A stretch of DNA of 64,000 nt from Helicoverpa zea (lineage: Eukaryota > Arthropoda > Insecta > Lepidoptera > Noctuidae). The DNA lies in assembly GCF_022581195.2 (NCBI RefSeq), contig NC_061459.1, positions 6,200,001-6,264,000 of the forward strand, read 5' to 3'. Shown here piece after piece: positions 51,313-63,687 of this stretch; position 1 is the stretch's first letter, and each line of letters begins with the position of its first letter. The notes below the pieces were generated by a model. The model saw nothing but the letters and a program-made list of their open reading frames with translations, was not told the DNA's origin and ran no database searches. Position numbers and translations under genes: made by a program.

Positions 51313-53576
51313 AGCATTTTCTTCTAGTCATCACATTATGCAATGACAAGATGGTACTAATATAAATGTTCTACCATCTACTTAAGAAGCATAAACGCCG
51401 CCCACACGAAATGCTTAGTTTCACATTACAGATTTTATTATACTAAAACTACATCGTAAAGGGCTAAACTATTGCATTTCTCCACGAACCATATAGGATT
51501 GACCAACTATTTTGTTTCAGTAAATTTCTTATGAACGTTGTCCAAAACGGTTGAGGTCGTAAAATCCAAGCAAACGACACCAAACTGCGGTTGTTTAGAA
51601 AATAAACCTTATTAAGGCGCGTTATCGCGCCATAGCTACGTGTAGCGTATTTACGACCATATATAAGCCTTAAATCGGAGCACAAGCGGGTAAGCCATAA
51701 ACGTAGTCAACCGTCCATTTTCCCGCTATCGCGACTACAGGCGGCCAACACGCAGACCTCACCGACCACTTCAGAAACAACGACCATAACCACCACGCCT
51801 AGCTAAACAAAAACTATCCCTATTTCTTTGTTGGTAATGTTGATTTTCAAGTGACGTGTGTCGTGGTGTATGAGCGTGCTTGTCTGCCAGGTAGTCTATT
51901 AGCATAACGACCCGCGCGCCCCTTAACGCCGCATGCTTGGTCACGCTGCCCCCTGACGTTGGTCGCAATTTCCACAGCGGGACTTTTCGTGAAAAGTGGC
52001 GCGACGCTACCTACGTTTTATTTTAATGAACATTATAAAATAATGGCACAGAAATGGGAAATTACATGTCTCGGTAAAAAGGTATGTAAGAATGAGTATG
52101 ACTTCTTAGTTTTCTTTCAGGTCGATCTTTACTTCAAAGGGGCTTAACTACGAGTATTTTATCTAAGTTTTCAGCAGGAACATTGAAATTCAGCCAGTTC
52201 TTCACTCAGGAATTGATATATTTTCGTTCTTTACTTTGAATATCTTTGAACTTTTTTCCTTTGTTTCAAGAATTGTTATGTCATACCTTATCAAAAAGAA
52301 AATATCGACATCAACTTAAGTGAGATATCATCAAAATATTACTTATACATTCATTCGTGGCATATCACCCCAAAAATACATACATCAAGCCGTGTCGCGG
52401 GTAAAACTTGCTTTTCACGTAAATCCAATTTGTGTGGTTCGTCCGAAAGGGCGAGTCGTTGCTGGCTGTAATTATTCACGTGTTATGACATCTCATTTGC
52501 ATATAATCGGTGAGCCAGTCCCCGATGCGTGAGGTAACAGAGCTACGGAGGCAGCCGCGGCAACCGTAGGCCATTCACACGAACGCGAGCGCCTATCTTG
52601 ATCGACGCCGGCCTATGAAAAAGCGGCCACTAATTAAAAAATAAACTGTAGCTAAGATCGTTCGTAAATACACGGAAGCCGCCGGAAGAGATTTGCTTTC
52701 ACGTAGGTACTTCTATTAGTTACGAAACTCTAATGTATTTGGTAATTGTTACACAAAACTTATAGTACCTACATGAAACCAGGTATCTTAATACTTACGT
52801 AATTTTTAAAATTACAGGTTAATTACTGGTTAGGTAATTGGTAACCTTCAGTGGAAAATCAAAACATTTTCCCGCAAAATGAACCGGGGCAAGATACAGA
52901 TGACAAATCTTACCATCGATTAGATGGTCTGGATTGCTCTTCCTAAATTAATAAAACCTATTATGACTACTCATTTCATAACAAGACGAGCAGTTTCTAA
53001 AAGTAGCTGGCAGTTAGTACAAAATACGGACGCCTATTCAAAGTGCTAGCTGCTAATGACTGGAGCCACAAATCATTGTTATCAAGACTTTTTGCTCGCG
53101 CTCCTAGCACGCACTTATGACATGGCGAGATTGATAGACGGACAGTAGCTGGCCGTAGCTTATGGTAACTATTGTTTTATTCTAAATGTTTAGAAAAAAG
53201 TGTTAGTGATGTTCTGGTATAATTGGATAAACATAGTCATTAGAGTGTTATACCAAATTTAAATAAAAAAAGCAACGCATGATATCTAATAGGTTAAATA
53301 CCCGTCTAAAATGAATTTATAAGAAGAACTACCAAAAACAGTAGATCTTATATAAAAAAAGTTATAATCATTGGTTTGTACATAAGGACTCACAACTATC
53401 CATGTTAAAAGAGAGTTATGAATTTTCAAGACAGTGGCATTGTCACAAAAAAAAACTCTTTAGGGGTTATCATTAGTAATTACTGAACTAAATATGACTA
53501 AAACACTAACAAAAACTGATCAGCAAATCTGATCTAAAATCGAACAGACGGAGCGCACTAACAGTTTACAATGTAA
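51313..53576. other. Intergenic DNA, no gene seen
   Basis: AT-rich with a GC-rich islet at 52505-52615 (GGCAGCCGCGGCAACCG). No coding signal recognised. Confidence 0.4.
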
Positions 53577-54293
53577 ATGATGAGACGAGAGGCAATTTCC
53601 CGAGGCAGTACAATGGCCAGCAATTGGAAAGCGTGGTGTGATGTGTGTGTGAGCGGAGTAGCTGCGTATTTGCATGACCTGCATCGTTTAGCAGTATCTA
53701 TGCATATCGCCAGCCCATTGTGCCCGCCCGGACCGCGAAGCGAGCAAAATCGCCTCCTTTATTTGCGAAATGGTGTACACTTGTACAGATACACACAATG
53801 TTCTTGTTGCAGTTTAAGTGGATCTGGGTTGGGTTTGGCCGGACCTGCAACACCTGACCTGCACATTGCTGGCATTCCTGAATATGTAGGTGCTAATTAT
53901 GTGGAAATGGCTCTTCAATGGAATGTATGCAAAATATTGTGCGGTGAACTTATGGACTTGATTCTTACAAAAGTCGTTCATGAGTTAGCCATTCTTGAGA
54001 GGTACGGTTTGGACTACCTACATGGTATAAATGGATTTAAAAAAAAATTCAAATTGTATTTTAAATTCTATTTACAATTTTTTTATTTTGTATTTACCCT
54101 TTTTACAATAAACCTAATAACATCAAAGATCCACAGAATTTGCATTCTCTACTTTAATTACAATCCTTATCCCAATCACGCACCTAAACGAATCTTTGCA
54201 CAACTGTACCCGCTTGGCAGCGAGTTGAAAAAGCGCAAAAACACCAGTTTTATCGTCAACTGTACTTCGTCTGAACATTACCCCAGTACTTAG
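53577..54293 (+). other. Longest open frame in the window, 238 codons, unrecognised
   Basis: An ATG-to-TAG frame without a family I can name. The first 150 residues are Cys/Leu/Gly-rich with mixed codons. Residues from about 153 onward are poly-Lys/Phe/Tyr from an AT-rich tract (KKKFKLYFKFYLQFFYF), which looks like chance translation. There is no preceding exon, no signal peptide and no flanking element ends that I can see. It may be a chance frame; a young or repeat-derived gene cannot be excluded. Confidence 0.15.
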
Positions 54294-54825
54294 TCGGTTT
54301 CAGGTCGGCCTAACGTCTCATGTGAGTGGAGAGCGTATGTGAAATGACGATTAAGAACAGTTGTAAGTAGCTTTTGTTTGATCGCGATGCTGATAACTGA
54401 GGCCATTGTGGCGAGCAACACTGCCTTTATTCTAACGGTACATGGCTGAACTCTTTGCTTCAGTATTATCTAAATATTTGTATATTAAGGTCATTTGCAA
54501 AGTAAGTACATAGAGGGAAAGAAGAAGAAACAGAAATAATCTTGTCTTGGATGGCAAACAAGGAATGATTATTATTATTGTTCATTGATTTTGTTTGAGA
54601 TTTTAAATGATTGTAGCACAGTAGTTATACGCACCTAGGCAGGTGCCAAATTTATTTCTTGACTAACTATTCCCTGTTGTTTCATATCAAAAGGAACTTC
54701 TTCCTGTATTCAAGCTTATGTTCTTTTTCAGGCTCTATTTTGGAATATCTGTATTTATACCAAATTTTATTTAGATCACTCCAGTAACCGTGGAAGTGCG
54801 ATAAACTGTCAGATTTACAGTCGCA

Positions 54826-55009
54826 TATATGTCACAGGGATATGATAAAAACGGAGATTTGATCAATTCTCTAAGGGATTTGATCAAATCACGGAGGATG
54901 TTAAAATAACAACACATAACAAACATTATTTTAACAGCCTCCGTGATTTGATCAAATCCCTTAGAGAATTGATCAAATCCCCGTTTTTATCATATCCCTG
55001 CGACATATA
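54826..55009. mobile_element. Near-perfect palindromic hairpin element (MITE)
   Basis: Two arms of about 80 bp, 54826-54906 and 54930-55009, are inverted copies with only a few differences. They are separated by a short AT-rich loop (AACAACACATAACAAAC). The arms carry repeated TTTGATCAAAT/TTGATCAA palindromes and start TATATGTC. Such long foldback structures are typical of Tc1/mariner- or hAT-derived MITEs. A transcript would form a long dsRNA hairpin. Confidence 0.75.
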
Positions 55010-56493
55010 CATAATTTACCTACACAATTGGTAATACATGAACTTAGTTCTTACGATTTCTAACGCTGAAACTAATGAAGAATTATAATTTATATAAAGA
55101 AAAATTAAATTGTAAAAAGAAAAATGTTTCTTAAAACAAAATCTGATGAAGATTATTATGAAAATCCTAGTTATAAAATAAATAATTTTACAGAATTTTA
55201 TTGTATAACTGGATACCTACTAGCTTCCGAAATTATCGTTTTGCGTTGTTAAAATAGTTAAAATTGAGGAAAAAACTTTTTACAGTTATTTCATGAGAAA
55301 AGCTCTTTCGTATTTTTTGTGTTGTTTGAGACCTAAGTTCGTTAATTTAATGGCCTTAATAAAACAATTACATAGTGAAGGGAACCAACTTTTTCCAAAC
55401 AGAATAGCAACATTCTCTTAGTTATGGAGTTGGAATAATTTAAGTAATAAAGAGATTGTAAATAGTAGATGTGCACATTCATATGCATACGCAGGTACAT
55501 CGATGTACGCTCTTACACACAAAGAACAATGAGTTTCTCCCCAGCAATCGAGCACAGATTTCACAAAACATTCGACGTTACGTCCATTATAAATTTTGGA
55601 GCTCAATTTAACGTGCTACCTATCTATTGTCAGTTTTCTGTTCTCACCGTCATTTAATTACCTAACGTTTCGTAATTAGCGGCTCATAATTGAATTGAAA
55701 GGATAATGAGAGACTATCCGCCGTCTTTTCTCAATAATAGATAATACACGATAAAGTAGCGTTTAAGCTATTTACAATTGATATTTCGACAATGTAGGAC
55801 GGTCGTTACGTTTTAGTATTTCACTGGCACATTCCCATGGACAGTGAACAACCTGTAATTAGATGGAGGCATACGGCAATTATTGATTTCCGTTATTAAA
55901 CTTGGTAATTTGTATATCGGTTTGGTCGGCGCGGTTCTCGACATAATAGGTTTAGGTACATAAGTTTGTTATGTACATAGCGGGCTGGGCGTCAGTTGTG
56001 GACTTTTTTTCAGTTAATGTATGTAAATGGGAAGCAATTAGGCGAGTTAAAACACGGGGTAGGCAGTCTAGGCAAGTGCGCCTCGCGCCCCTTCCGACAG
56101 TCGCCATATGTTAGGGGCGGGCGGCAACTATATAGCGTGTTACAAACTTTCATTTATTTTCAAGTCACATACAATAAAACGTTTTAATTGCATTTTAAAC
56201 TATGTTTGAAATATGTGACTCTCTTGAAGGACTCAGTTTACCTAGAATTTATTGGTGTAGTGCAGTATTTTAATGAACTTCACAAAGAATTTTGAGTAAG
56301 TAGGTACCTAGGTAGGTAGGTACTTACATAGTTTGAAGATGAACATGAAGACGAAAAGTAGGATTAGAGAAAACTGCTTTGTTTTCTTTAATAGATATGT
56401 GTTTCTTGTTGGAAAATAGCAGAAACTTCAGAGTTCAGGCTTATTGCTTTTTTATTCAGGTGATTGGTAAGGCGGTGGTGCAACTTACGCGTT
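55010..56493. other. Intergenic DNA, no gene seen
   Basis: AT-rich. GC-richer patch at 56040-56130 with GGGGCGGGCGGC followed by CTATATAGC, which superficially resembles a small promoter. A GTAG-type microsatellite runs at about 56296-56327. Confidence 0.4.
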
Positions 56494-56883
56494 ACCAGTA
56501 GAGGTTTACTGCCGCGTTGGGTTAGCTGTCGCAAGTGCGCCTGCTGAGCACGAGGTCTCGGGTTCGATTCCCGAGTCGGGCCGAAATCGCTTTGTGAGTT
56601 TTAGAAGACTTTCACAAAGCAGCCCGGAGCCTGGAAGCTGGTGATTGATACACCCGTGCTTCGGAGAGCACGTAAATGTCGGTCCTGCGCCTGATCTCTC
56701 TCCGGTCGTGTCGGATTGCCGTCCCATCGGGCTATGAGAGTTAAGGAATAGTGAGTGCACCTCTGTGTCTGCGCAAATGCTCGTGCACTATAATATTTCC
56801 TGCGTAGTTGGCTAATCTCCTTACATAAGAACAGCCGCCGTAGCCGATAATCGGCTAGGAGGACATCATCATCACCAGTAGAG
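56494..56883 (+). mobile_element. tRNA-derived SINE with 10-bp target duplication
   Basis: The 370-bp insert at 56504-56873 is flanked by perfect ACCAGTAGAG repeats (56494-56503 and 56874-56883). The head has an A-box-like GGGTTAGCTGTCGC and a polymerase III B box GGTTCGATTCC (56561-56571). The body contains GTAAATGTCGGTCCTGCGCC and GCACTATAATATTTCCTGCG, and the tail is CATCATCATC. I recognise this as a common noctuid SINE. A second copy lies inverted at the right edge. Confidence 0.92.
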
Positions 56884-58860
56884 AGAATTGATCTACTAGA
56901 TGATTGTATAATTTTGATACTTAGTTCTGCGCTTGCTCTCCACCAAGATCAGAGACACGCGATAGTATTCACAACAAAAACTACTTCCAGCTTACTTTTA
57001 TACTCCGAGCTCCAAGTTCGGTTTTAGAACGAATGGTTTTCTTTTGTTCCTCTCGCAAAATGTTGTCAAAGGATGTTCTCGAGTTTAGGACAAGCTGGAC
57101 GGACGATCACGAGAGTTTTATTGTGTCTTATTGAGGCACGCACTTAAAAATCCTGATTGGCGGAGGTATCTTGAAAACTTAAAAACTTAAAGGATTTTAA
57201 GTAGCTACCTACATAATCCGACTCTAAATATTAAGCGATAGTGGTTATTTGTTTCAGAATCTGCCAATGAACTGCATTGCATTAGGAACGTAAAATATCA
57301 AGTAATATTCACGAAGCTGCCTTAAATTTTGAACAATCGTAGAAAGCAAAATATGGTTTTAACCACAAACCATGTTGAATGTGAACCTAAGCTTTTTCTC
57401 TATTGTCACATTTTTTCTATTTCTAACACTTTGAAATACACACTTACATACTTAGTTGTGGGCTCTTCAAATATTGGGATCGTATATAAAGAAACATTTT
57501 TATGGAGAGTCTAGGAAGATTCTGGTTATTGCTATACCTAATGGTTATTTAGAAGGACTAGGTGTGTACAAAGATTTGGAAAGAAAATGATTCAGTGTAA
57601 AATTATTATTTTGATAATAGGAGTTGATGACGATGATGATTCCTTGATTGAAGATTAACAAAAATAAACCCTTTGAAAATTATGTTTTTATCCTTTTTCA
57701 GATCATCTTGAAACATTTCTATCCTGTTGTTTTATTTTGCAGTATAGTAGGAACTCTAATTTCGAAAGTAACGCTAAAAAGGTTTTCGTTTTTAATTTAC
57801 CTACAAGTTAAACTCGTAGGTATTAGATGGAAATATTTTATTCTCCAATACTTTCCTATTTTTCAATGCAATTATTGAGAATACAACTTCCTAACTTGCA
57901 CTATAATACAGGTAGTTTGGTAGATATAGACCATACTTATCTTAAGATTGTTTTGAAAATTATACCAGCTTAGATATTTATCCACTTCATATGTCAAACA
58001 GCCTGTATGTCCCTCACTACCCTCCAAATTAAAGTCATATAACAAATATTGAACTTTTTCGTTTCGGTTCCATTAGCTTTTGGACGTAGGTAAGTAGCTT
58101 ATTTGCTTGCTTTGGTATGTAGTACCTATTTAATAATATGTTCTTTAGTGTAGGTATCAGAAGGTCCATTACTATGTTCTGTGTCGCAAAATCAATTTAT
58201 AACAACTATTTACATAAACATTTTAATAGGCCAAGATTTAAGTACAAGTTCTACCAGGTTTTTTCAGGTTTTTGATATTGTGCAAGATAAATTGTCATGT
58301 TCACAATTTAAACCATTATTCCTACAGTATACGTTTTCTATATAAAAAATAGGCACCTAGGTGTCCAATTTACATAATATTTTTAAATTATTTATCCAAT
58401 TTAAACATAATATTTTGAAAAACTGAATTAACTACTGGTCAAATTGAGCAAACGAAATTTTTTTAGTTAAACCTTCATTTGTATGAGGGTTAGTAAAAAG
58501 TTGATATGAAATACTTACTCTACGCGGTAAAAAAAGTCAAATAAGCGTCAAATGATTTTTTTTTTATTTACTTATTAAATATATTTTTAATACCTAAGTA
58601 ACAGTAAGTATTCAGATAAATAAATTAAATTAGGTAGATAATACAAAAAAGGGAACAAAAAAAATCGAATCTTAGTTTTACCAGGGTGAGTGTAGCAACC
58701 AAATAGATAATAAATTAATTTTAACCATATAAATTAATAACAATAAAACTGCGACATAATCTCTCCATATTATTCCTAGATAACACTAGGTACAGTAAAA
58801 GAGTAGGTATTTTTTTTTGTTTTCATTAGCGGCTTTTGTTTTAGCAATGAATAGCGTATT
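56884..58860. other. Intergenic DNA, no gene seen
   Basis: Strongly AT-rich, without recognisable coding or repeat structure. Confidence 0.4.
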
Positions 58861-58861
58861 G

Positions 58862-58950
58862 TCGGCGCGGCACGAGAGGTGGGGCCTTGTGCTCCGCCCC
58901 GCGTTCAAGCGCGCCCATTGGGCCGGGCGACGCGCGGCTTGCCTCAACAA
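58862..58950. promoter_or_regulatory. GC-rich islet with CCAAT and GC-box-like words
   Basis: CTCCGCCCCGCG and GCGCGCCCATTGGGCCGGG in very AT-rich flanks. The CCATTGG core is a CCAAT-box-like palindrome. Candidate regulatory element; orientation unknown. Confidence 0.25.
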
Positions 58951-59302
58951 GCATCAATAACATCGAAAACGAACTCGGCCTATTTGCACCGAAATTTTAT
59001 TGAGATAAACATTTTTTTTTCGTTTTTATTTCTTTTACGGGTTTTCGGGCTTTTGATGTTTGTTATGAGAAGTGTGGTAGTTTGTTTTATTTAATGGTTT
59101 ATTTTATTAATGCCTAATTTTGTATGTGGATGATGTGGGATGAGGAATAAAAATATTTTTTTTTCTTTGCAGACTGATGATTTCTAAATAAATGTTTATC
59201 AGTCATAAAGAAATGTTTTAAATATTTCTTTTTTAATAAAAGAAAATATTTATTCAAGTAATGTAATAAAATATTTAAGTTCTTAAATCATAGTAAATAA
59301 AA

Positions 59303-59629
59303 AAACCGGCCACGTGCGAGTCGGACTCGCTCACGTAGGGTTCCGTACCATCCAAACTAATATTCTATATATATTTATGGATATCGAGCAAAAATGAGCA
59401 AAAAATCACGTTGGTTGTATGGGAGCCTCCCAAAATAATTATTTTATTAAAGTTTTCAGTATTTGTTGTTATAGCGGCAACAAAAATACATCATCTGTGA
59501 AAATTTCAGCTCTCTAACTATAACGGTTCTTGAGATACAGCCTGGTGACAGACGGACGGACGGACGGACGGACAGAGGAGCGAAAACAATAGGGTCCCGT
59601 TTTACCCTTTGGGTACGGAACCCTAAAAA
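59303..59629. repeat. Dispersed insect repeat with GTACGGAACCCT ends
   Basis: Begins AAACCGGCCACGTGCGAGTC and GGACTCGCTCACGTAGGG. It ends GGGTACGGAACCCTAAAA, which pairs with AGGGTTCCGTACC near the left end. It contains AAAATTTCAGCTCTCTAACT and a GACG tetranucleotide run (about 59551-59574). I recognise this as a very widespread repeat in Lepidoptera and other insects. No target duplication is obvious. Confidence 0.75.
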
Positions 59630-62600
59630 CTGCCTGGAGCCGTTTCTTTTCAGTGTGATTTATTTTATGTTATTATAATTGTTCAATTAATCTTACCTCA
59701 GTGATTGAAAGTTGGCTATTTACTATAATTACTCCACCTTACCTGCCCATTATGAGTTGTCCCTTTGTAGGTATGGATTATACAATACCTATAGTTTTTT
59801 TTTTATTTAAAAAATAGGCGTAGGTACAAGTAAAACCATTAAAAATCTTTGGGTGCAGAATTTGTTGTCAGAAGGCTTAACTTAAAAATACTTAACTAAA
59901 CTTAAGCATAAGCTTCAATATAGGTAAGTTAAAACTGCCTGTATAGCACTCTGACCGCCAACGGCCAGAGAGCCCATGCCGTAGTTTCAATAAAGATTTG
60001 TGCACGGCTGTAACTTCTTACACAATTTAATGTTGACGTCTAATCAATCGAGCAGAAATGGAGTGAAACGGAGAACGTTACCATTGTTCTAGCAGGTACC
60101 GTACCGCGGGTGCTACTCCAGATCATGTGTCACCCGCCTGGGTGGTCCAAAATAGATAGCATAAATATTTGGAACACATTATAATGTTAATATGTCTGTC
60201 TCAGGAGAAGCCGCGGCTTTGTCGTCGCGAACCACGACGAATGACAGGCCAAGTTTAGTAACACCCGACCATTATACGCTGACCTCTAAGGGACACTTCA
60301 ACCAGAAGCTTTACAAGGAATGAGTTACGCAGGCAAAGGTCAATGTATTTTGGACGTAGGCAGCGCACGCGATGTGTAGAATCCTGATTCTGTATGTGCT
60401 GTGGGTGATGATTCGTTAGTCCATTGTGGACGGTCCTATTGTTTGGTCGGGTGCTAATGCAAAAGGGATATAAAGAAAGAGATGCTTGTATGAAAGGCTT
60501 TTTTATTATGCAATTTTTTGAAGAAACAGTACCCAAATTTTTTAAAGAATTAGTATCTAATTCGTTATGTAAAAAGAGTAGTCACCTACGGGCTACACCG
60601 AAACACAATTTTACACAAGAGCATTTTGACTTCCAAGTGACGCCGAATACAGTTACGGGTAACTATACCCACCTTTTATATTTCGATCAAACTGTCAACG
60701 TACAAAAAAAAAAAGACGAAATTAAACTTTTACATTTAATTACTCCAAAATCTACGCAGGTAATTACGTAACATTTGTATCAATACGTTCACGAATCACG
60801 TAACAAGCACATTATCGAGCACGTATTTTGATTACAGCCATATTTATGGGTGCTAGCCCAATTACCGAAATAATCACATAACGACCGTACAGGATAAGGC
60901 TTAAGTAACTGGTTAATCGTAACTGGCGTGTAACAACAGTTCGGTATTCACCTTCGGCCAGATAAAAGTGGCCGGGTCCACATAAATAAATTTATTCATT
61001 AGGTGACACCCACACCGTATCGACGCACTAAATCCTCCTTGTCGGCCTCTGTCTGGCTGTACGTAAAAAGAAAAATTTGTCAACGTTATACACTTACATT
61101 TTATGTGTGTATTTTTGTAAGCCCGCTCTGGTGCTGGAGAATAGATTTTATTGAAGCATTTTTAATATTAAAATAATATTCCATCTAAAGAGTGTTTTAT
61201 TCATGAATTTTATATGAAAAGATCCCAATAAGAAAAACTTACTATGAAAATTAAATCGTTTTCCAGAAATACCGAAAAGTTTAAAAACTTTTTGCTCCTA
61301 ATAAAACCTCTTTTAAATCTGAATAAAAAGGTGAAACTTGAAACGGCCAGATGGTAAATAATGCTGGCCACAAATTATTTGTTTATCTATTGATATTTTG
61401 AAGATGGAACAGTTATAGCCAAGGCGCGTTAAAAATGTATGGCGTCTACATACATATTTTATACCCATAAAAATTAAAATATTGTGTTAGCTATTTTAAT
61501 GTTATTTATCCAATATAATTTTGTTAAAATAACGTGCTTAAATGATTTCTGCGGCTAGACAATGAAGGAATTATAAATCATTTTTAAATGTGATTAAATA
61601 TTTATAAGGTAGGTACAATACTTAAATACTTACTATTTTTAGTTATTATGAAAATAAAAACATTATTTGTGTAAACAATTGTACAGATTGTGGGCGTCAG
61701 GACTTTATTCAATATCAAAGTTGGTCTTAACAGCTATAATACTTACATTGTATTTTTAAGTTTTTCATAATGCCTTATAAGAAAAAAACATGACATTATT
61801 TTTGCTATCTTATCGATTTTGTTTATGTAAATGATAGAGAATAATTGTCTACATATGTAGCTACTTACCTACTATATAAAAAAACTTAATCTTCTAATAT
61901 TAATTATTTTATCTATACGACTTTTGAAGAGCCTTTCTACAGAAACTTATAAAATGGAATGACAACCTTTTATTTCAACATAAATAAATAATTTTGAAAC
62001 ATCGGTTAGATTTTGTAAAATAAAGGTTTTACTTGAACGTTCAACTTAGGTTTTTGTACTGGATTTTAAAGGCACTGACGGATATTTAAGTTGATCAAAA
62101 CTATGAAAACATTAGAATAACTTGTCTATTAATGAAAATTGTCATTACGGCCATTAAAATTGTCATTACGGACCCTTTTCCAAGAGTCAGTGACACAATG
62201 GTCAATGGTACGTCGCAGATGACATCATTCAAATAAGATCCCAGGTAGAAAATAATAATTTCAACAATATTGTGCATTTTGCATTGAGAAACGGAATATC
62301 TATGATATTAAAGTAAAAGTTAGATTACTTAATTTTTAACTCATGACACAATGTATGTATTTATAACATTGTTTTAATTGGGTGAGTTTCAAGTTATTTA
62401 TCTGTTCCGAGCACAGTTTGTTATTTTAATTTGTTTTATATTCGTGGAAAGAAAATATTAATAGGTAATCTTACATGCTTCTTGTTGGTATTTATGTACT
62501 TGTTTCTCAGTTGGTTTGTATAACTATTTTAGTGCATGGTTTTTATTAGGAAAATTTTTGCCTGAATCTCAACCATAATTTAAATTTAATCTGCAATAGC

Positions 62601-62744
62601 TGTATCTATGCGTTTTGTGCGGCGGTATGCTGCAGTTTGATATGTCAAACTATTAAATATAGACGCAAGAGAATGTAGGAATGAACTAAAAATCACTAAA
62701 GAAACCATTTAATCTATAACAGAAAGATGTATCTGTGGTGGCCT
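59630..62744. other. Intergenic DNA, no gene seen
   Basis: AT-rich with a moderately GC-rich patch at 60090-60420 (GGAGAAGCCGCGGC, CACGACGAATGACAGG). A 115-codon + frame at 60424-60771 has no features I recognise. Nothing else stands out. Confidence 0.35.
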
Positions 62745-62756
62745 TATCGTTGACTT

Positions 62757-62969
62757 GACCACTTCATGAAATGACTCGACCATTTCATGAAATGGTCCCG
62801 TTTCATGAAATGTTTCACTGTTTATTGGCCACATCATGATGTGACTTGGGCAAATCAATGATGAGAAATCGTTTCTCGATATGTGCAACTAAAAGCTCGG
62901 CTTCTTCATGAAATGATCAAAATTAATTGATCACATCGTAAAATAGTTATGTAAATTGCCCCTAGGGGC
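62757..62969. repeat. Cluster of short perfect palindromes (TTCATGAA type)
   Basis: TTCATGAA occurs at 62763, 62784, 62802 and 62905. The copy at 62778-62797 extends to the 20-bp palindrome GACCATTTCATGAAATGGTC. Also present are CACATCATGATGTG (62830-62843), GAGAAATCGTTTCTC (62863-62877), TGATCAA...TTGATCA (62914-62933) and GCCCCTAGGGGC (62958-62969). They precede a transposase-like remnant, suggesting subterminal binding sites of that element. Confidence 0.7.
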
Positions 62970-62997
62970 GCTGCCAGCGCTTTATTTACGTTTGAAG

Positions 62998-63093
62998 ATG
63001 GCGGCCGTTGACTGCATTGAAAATTCTTGCAGCGAAAAATTGAATAATTCGTTTGAGGAAAAAGTGACAAAAGAGTGTATACGACGAAAATAA
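62998..63093 (+). pseudogene. N-terminal fragment of the integrase-like remnant
   Basis: ATG followed by 31 codons (MAAVDCIENSCSEK through FEEKVTKECIRRK) to TAA at 63091-63093. The FEEKV segment suits the N-terminus of the KRBA2-like proteins abundant in moth genomes, and the fragment lies directly before the longer frame. It could also be an unrelated short frame. Confidence 0.3.
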
Positions 63094-63116
63094 TAATAAT
63101 ATAAAATAATTCTACG

Positions 63117-63470
63117 TTGGTGAATTATAACAACGTTTTTAATTATAAGGTTATAAAACAAATCAAGAACAGTAGGGTGACCACGCCAAAGACGTCCATG
63201 GACTATTACTGGCTGTCAAAATATAACGTTATGGAAACTGCAGATGAGGAATATCTTATATTTAAGACAAAATGCGTCGACTATCCTACTATGCGTATAA
63301 TTCCGATGGAGAAGTATTTTAAAATATTAAAGGAACTTCATAAAACTGTTGGATAAGGTGGACGACTAAAAATGATTCAATACATTAAAAATAGGTTAAT
63401 ATCCCAAAGAAACCCATTGAACTATTTATTGACTATTATTGTGTTATTAATAATAATATATATGACAGGA
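63117..63470 (+). pseudogene. Broken KRBA2-like / integrase-type transposon ORF
   Basis: The frame 63117-63356 reads KTSMDYYWLSKYNVMETADE and later EKYFKILKELHKTVG, then a TAA. Open frame resumes immediately with GGRLKMIQYIKNR. Sequences of the form YYxLxRYDV...FxxLxExHxxTGHGGRxxM are the zinc-binding N-terminal part of the retroviral-type integrases found in Ginger-like transposons and KRBA2-like genes. Here the stop falls where a conserved zinc-ligand His is expected. The catalytic core is not seen downstream, so this is a dead fragment. Confidence 0.55.
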
Positions 63471-63687
63471 ACATACTTTGCTGTTTAATTTGCTTACTCC
63501 AAACCCCATGGAATTATTTACCAGCGATGTAACCCTTATAACTTCTTGCGAGTAGTAGCGAGTGTAACATCCACCAGATACAAGAACCCACCGCTCTCAG
63601 AACGCATCCCAAACGAGCCAGCTGAGCGCAGACCTAGGTAAGGTGGGGAAACTCGTCTACCCCTATAGTCTGCAACATAGTATGCAA

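Noticed and set aside
1170..53680. Octamer ATGCAAAT as a window-wide regulatory code
   Set aside because: More than ten copies are spread evenly over introns and intergenic DNA, as may be expected for AT-rich sequence.
56551..56580. Possible tRNA gene from the B-box GGTTCGATTCC
   Set aside because: No cloverleaf could be recognised, and the box sits in a 370-bp insert with a target duplication, so it is a SINE head.
60424..60771. 115-codon plus-strand frame
   Set aside because: No recognisable family, poly-Lys stretch from an A-run, no splice or promoter context.
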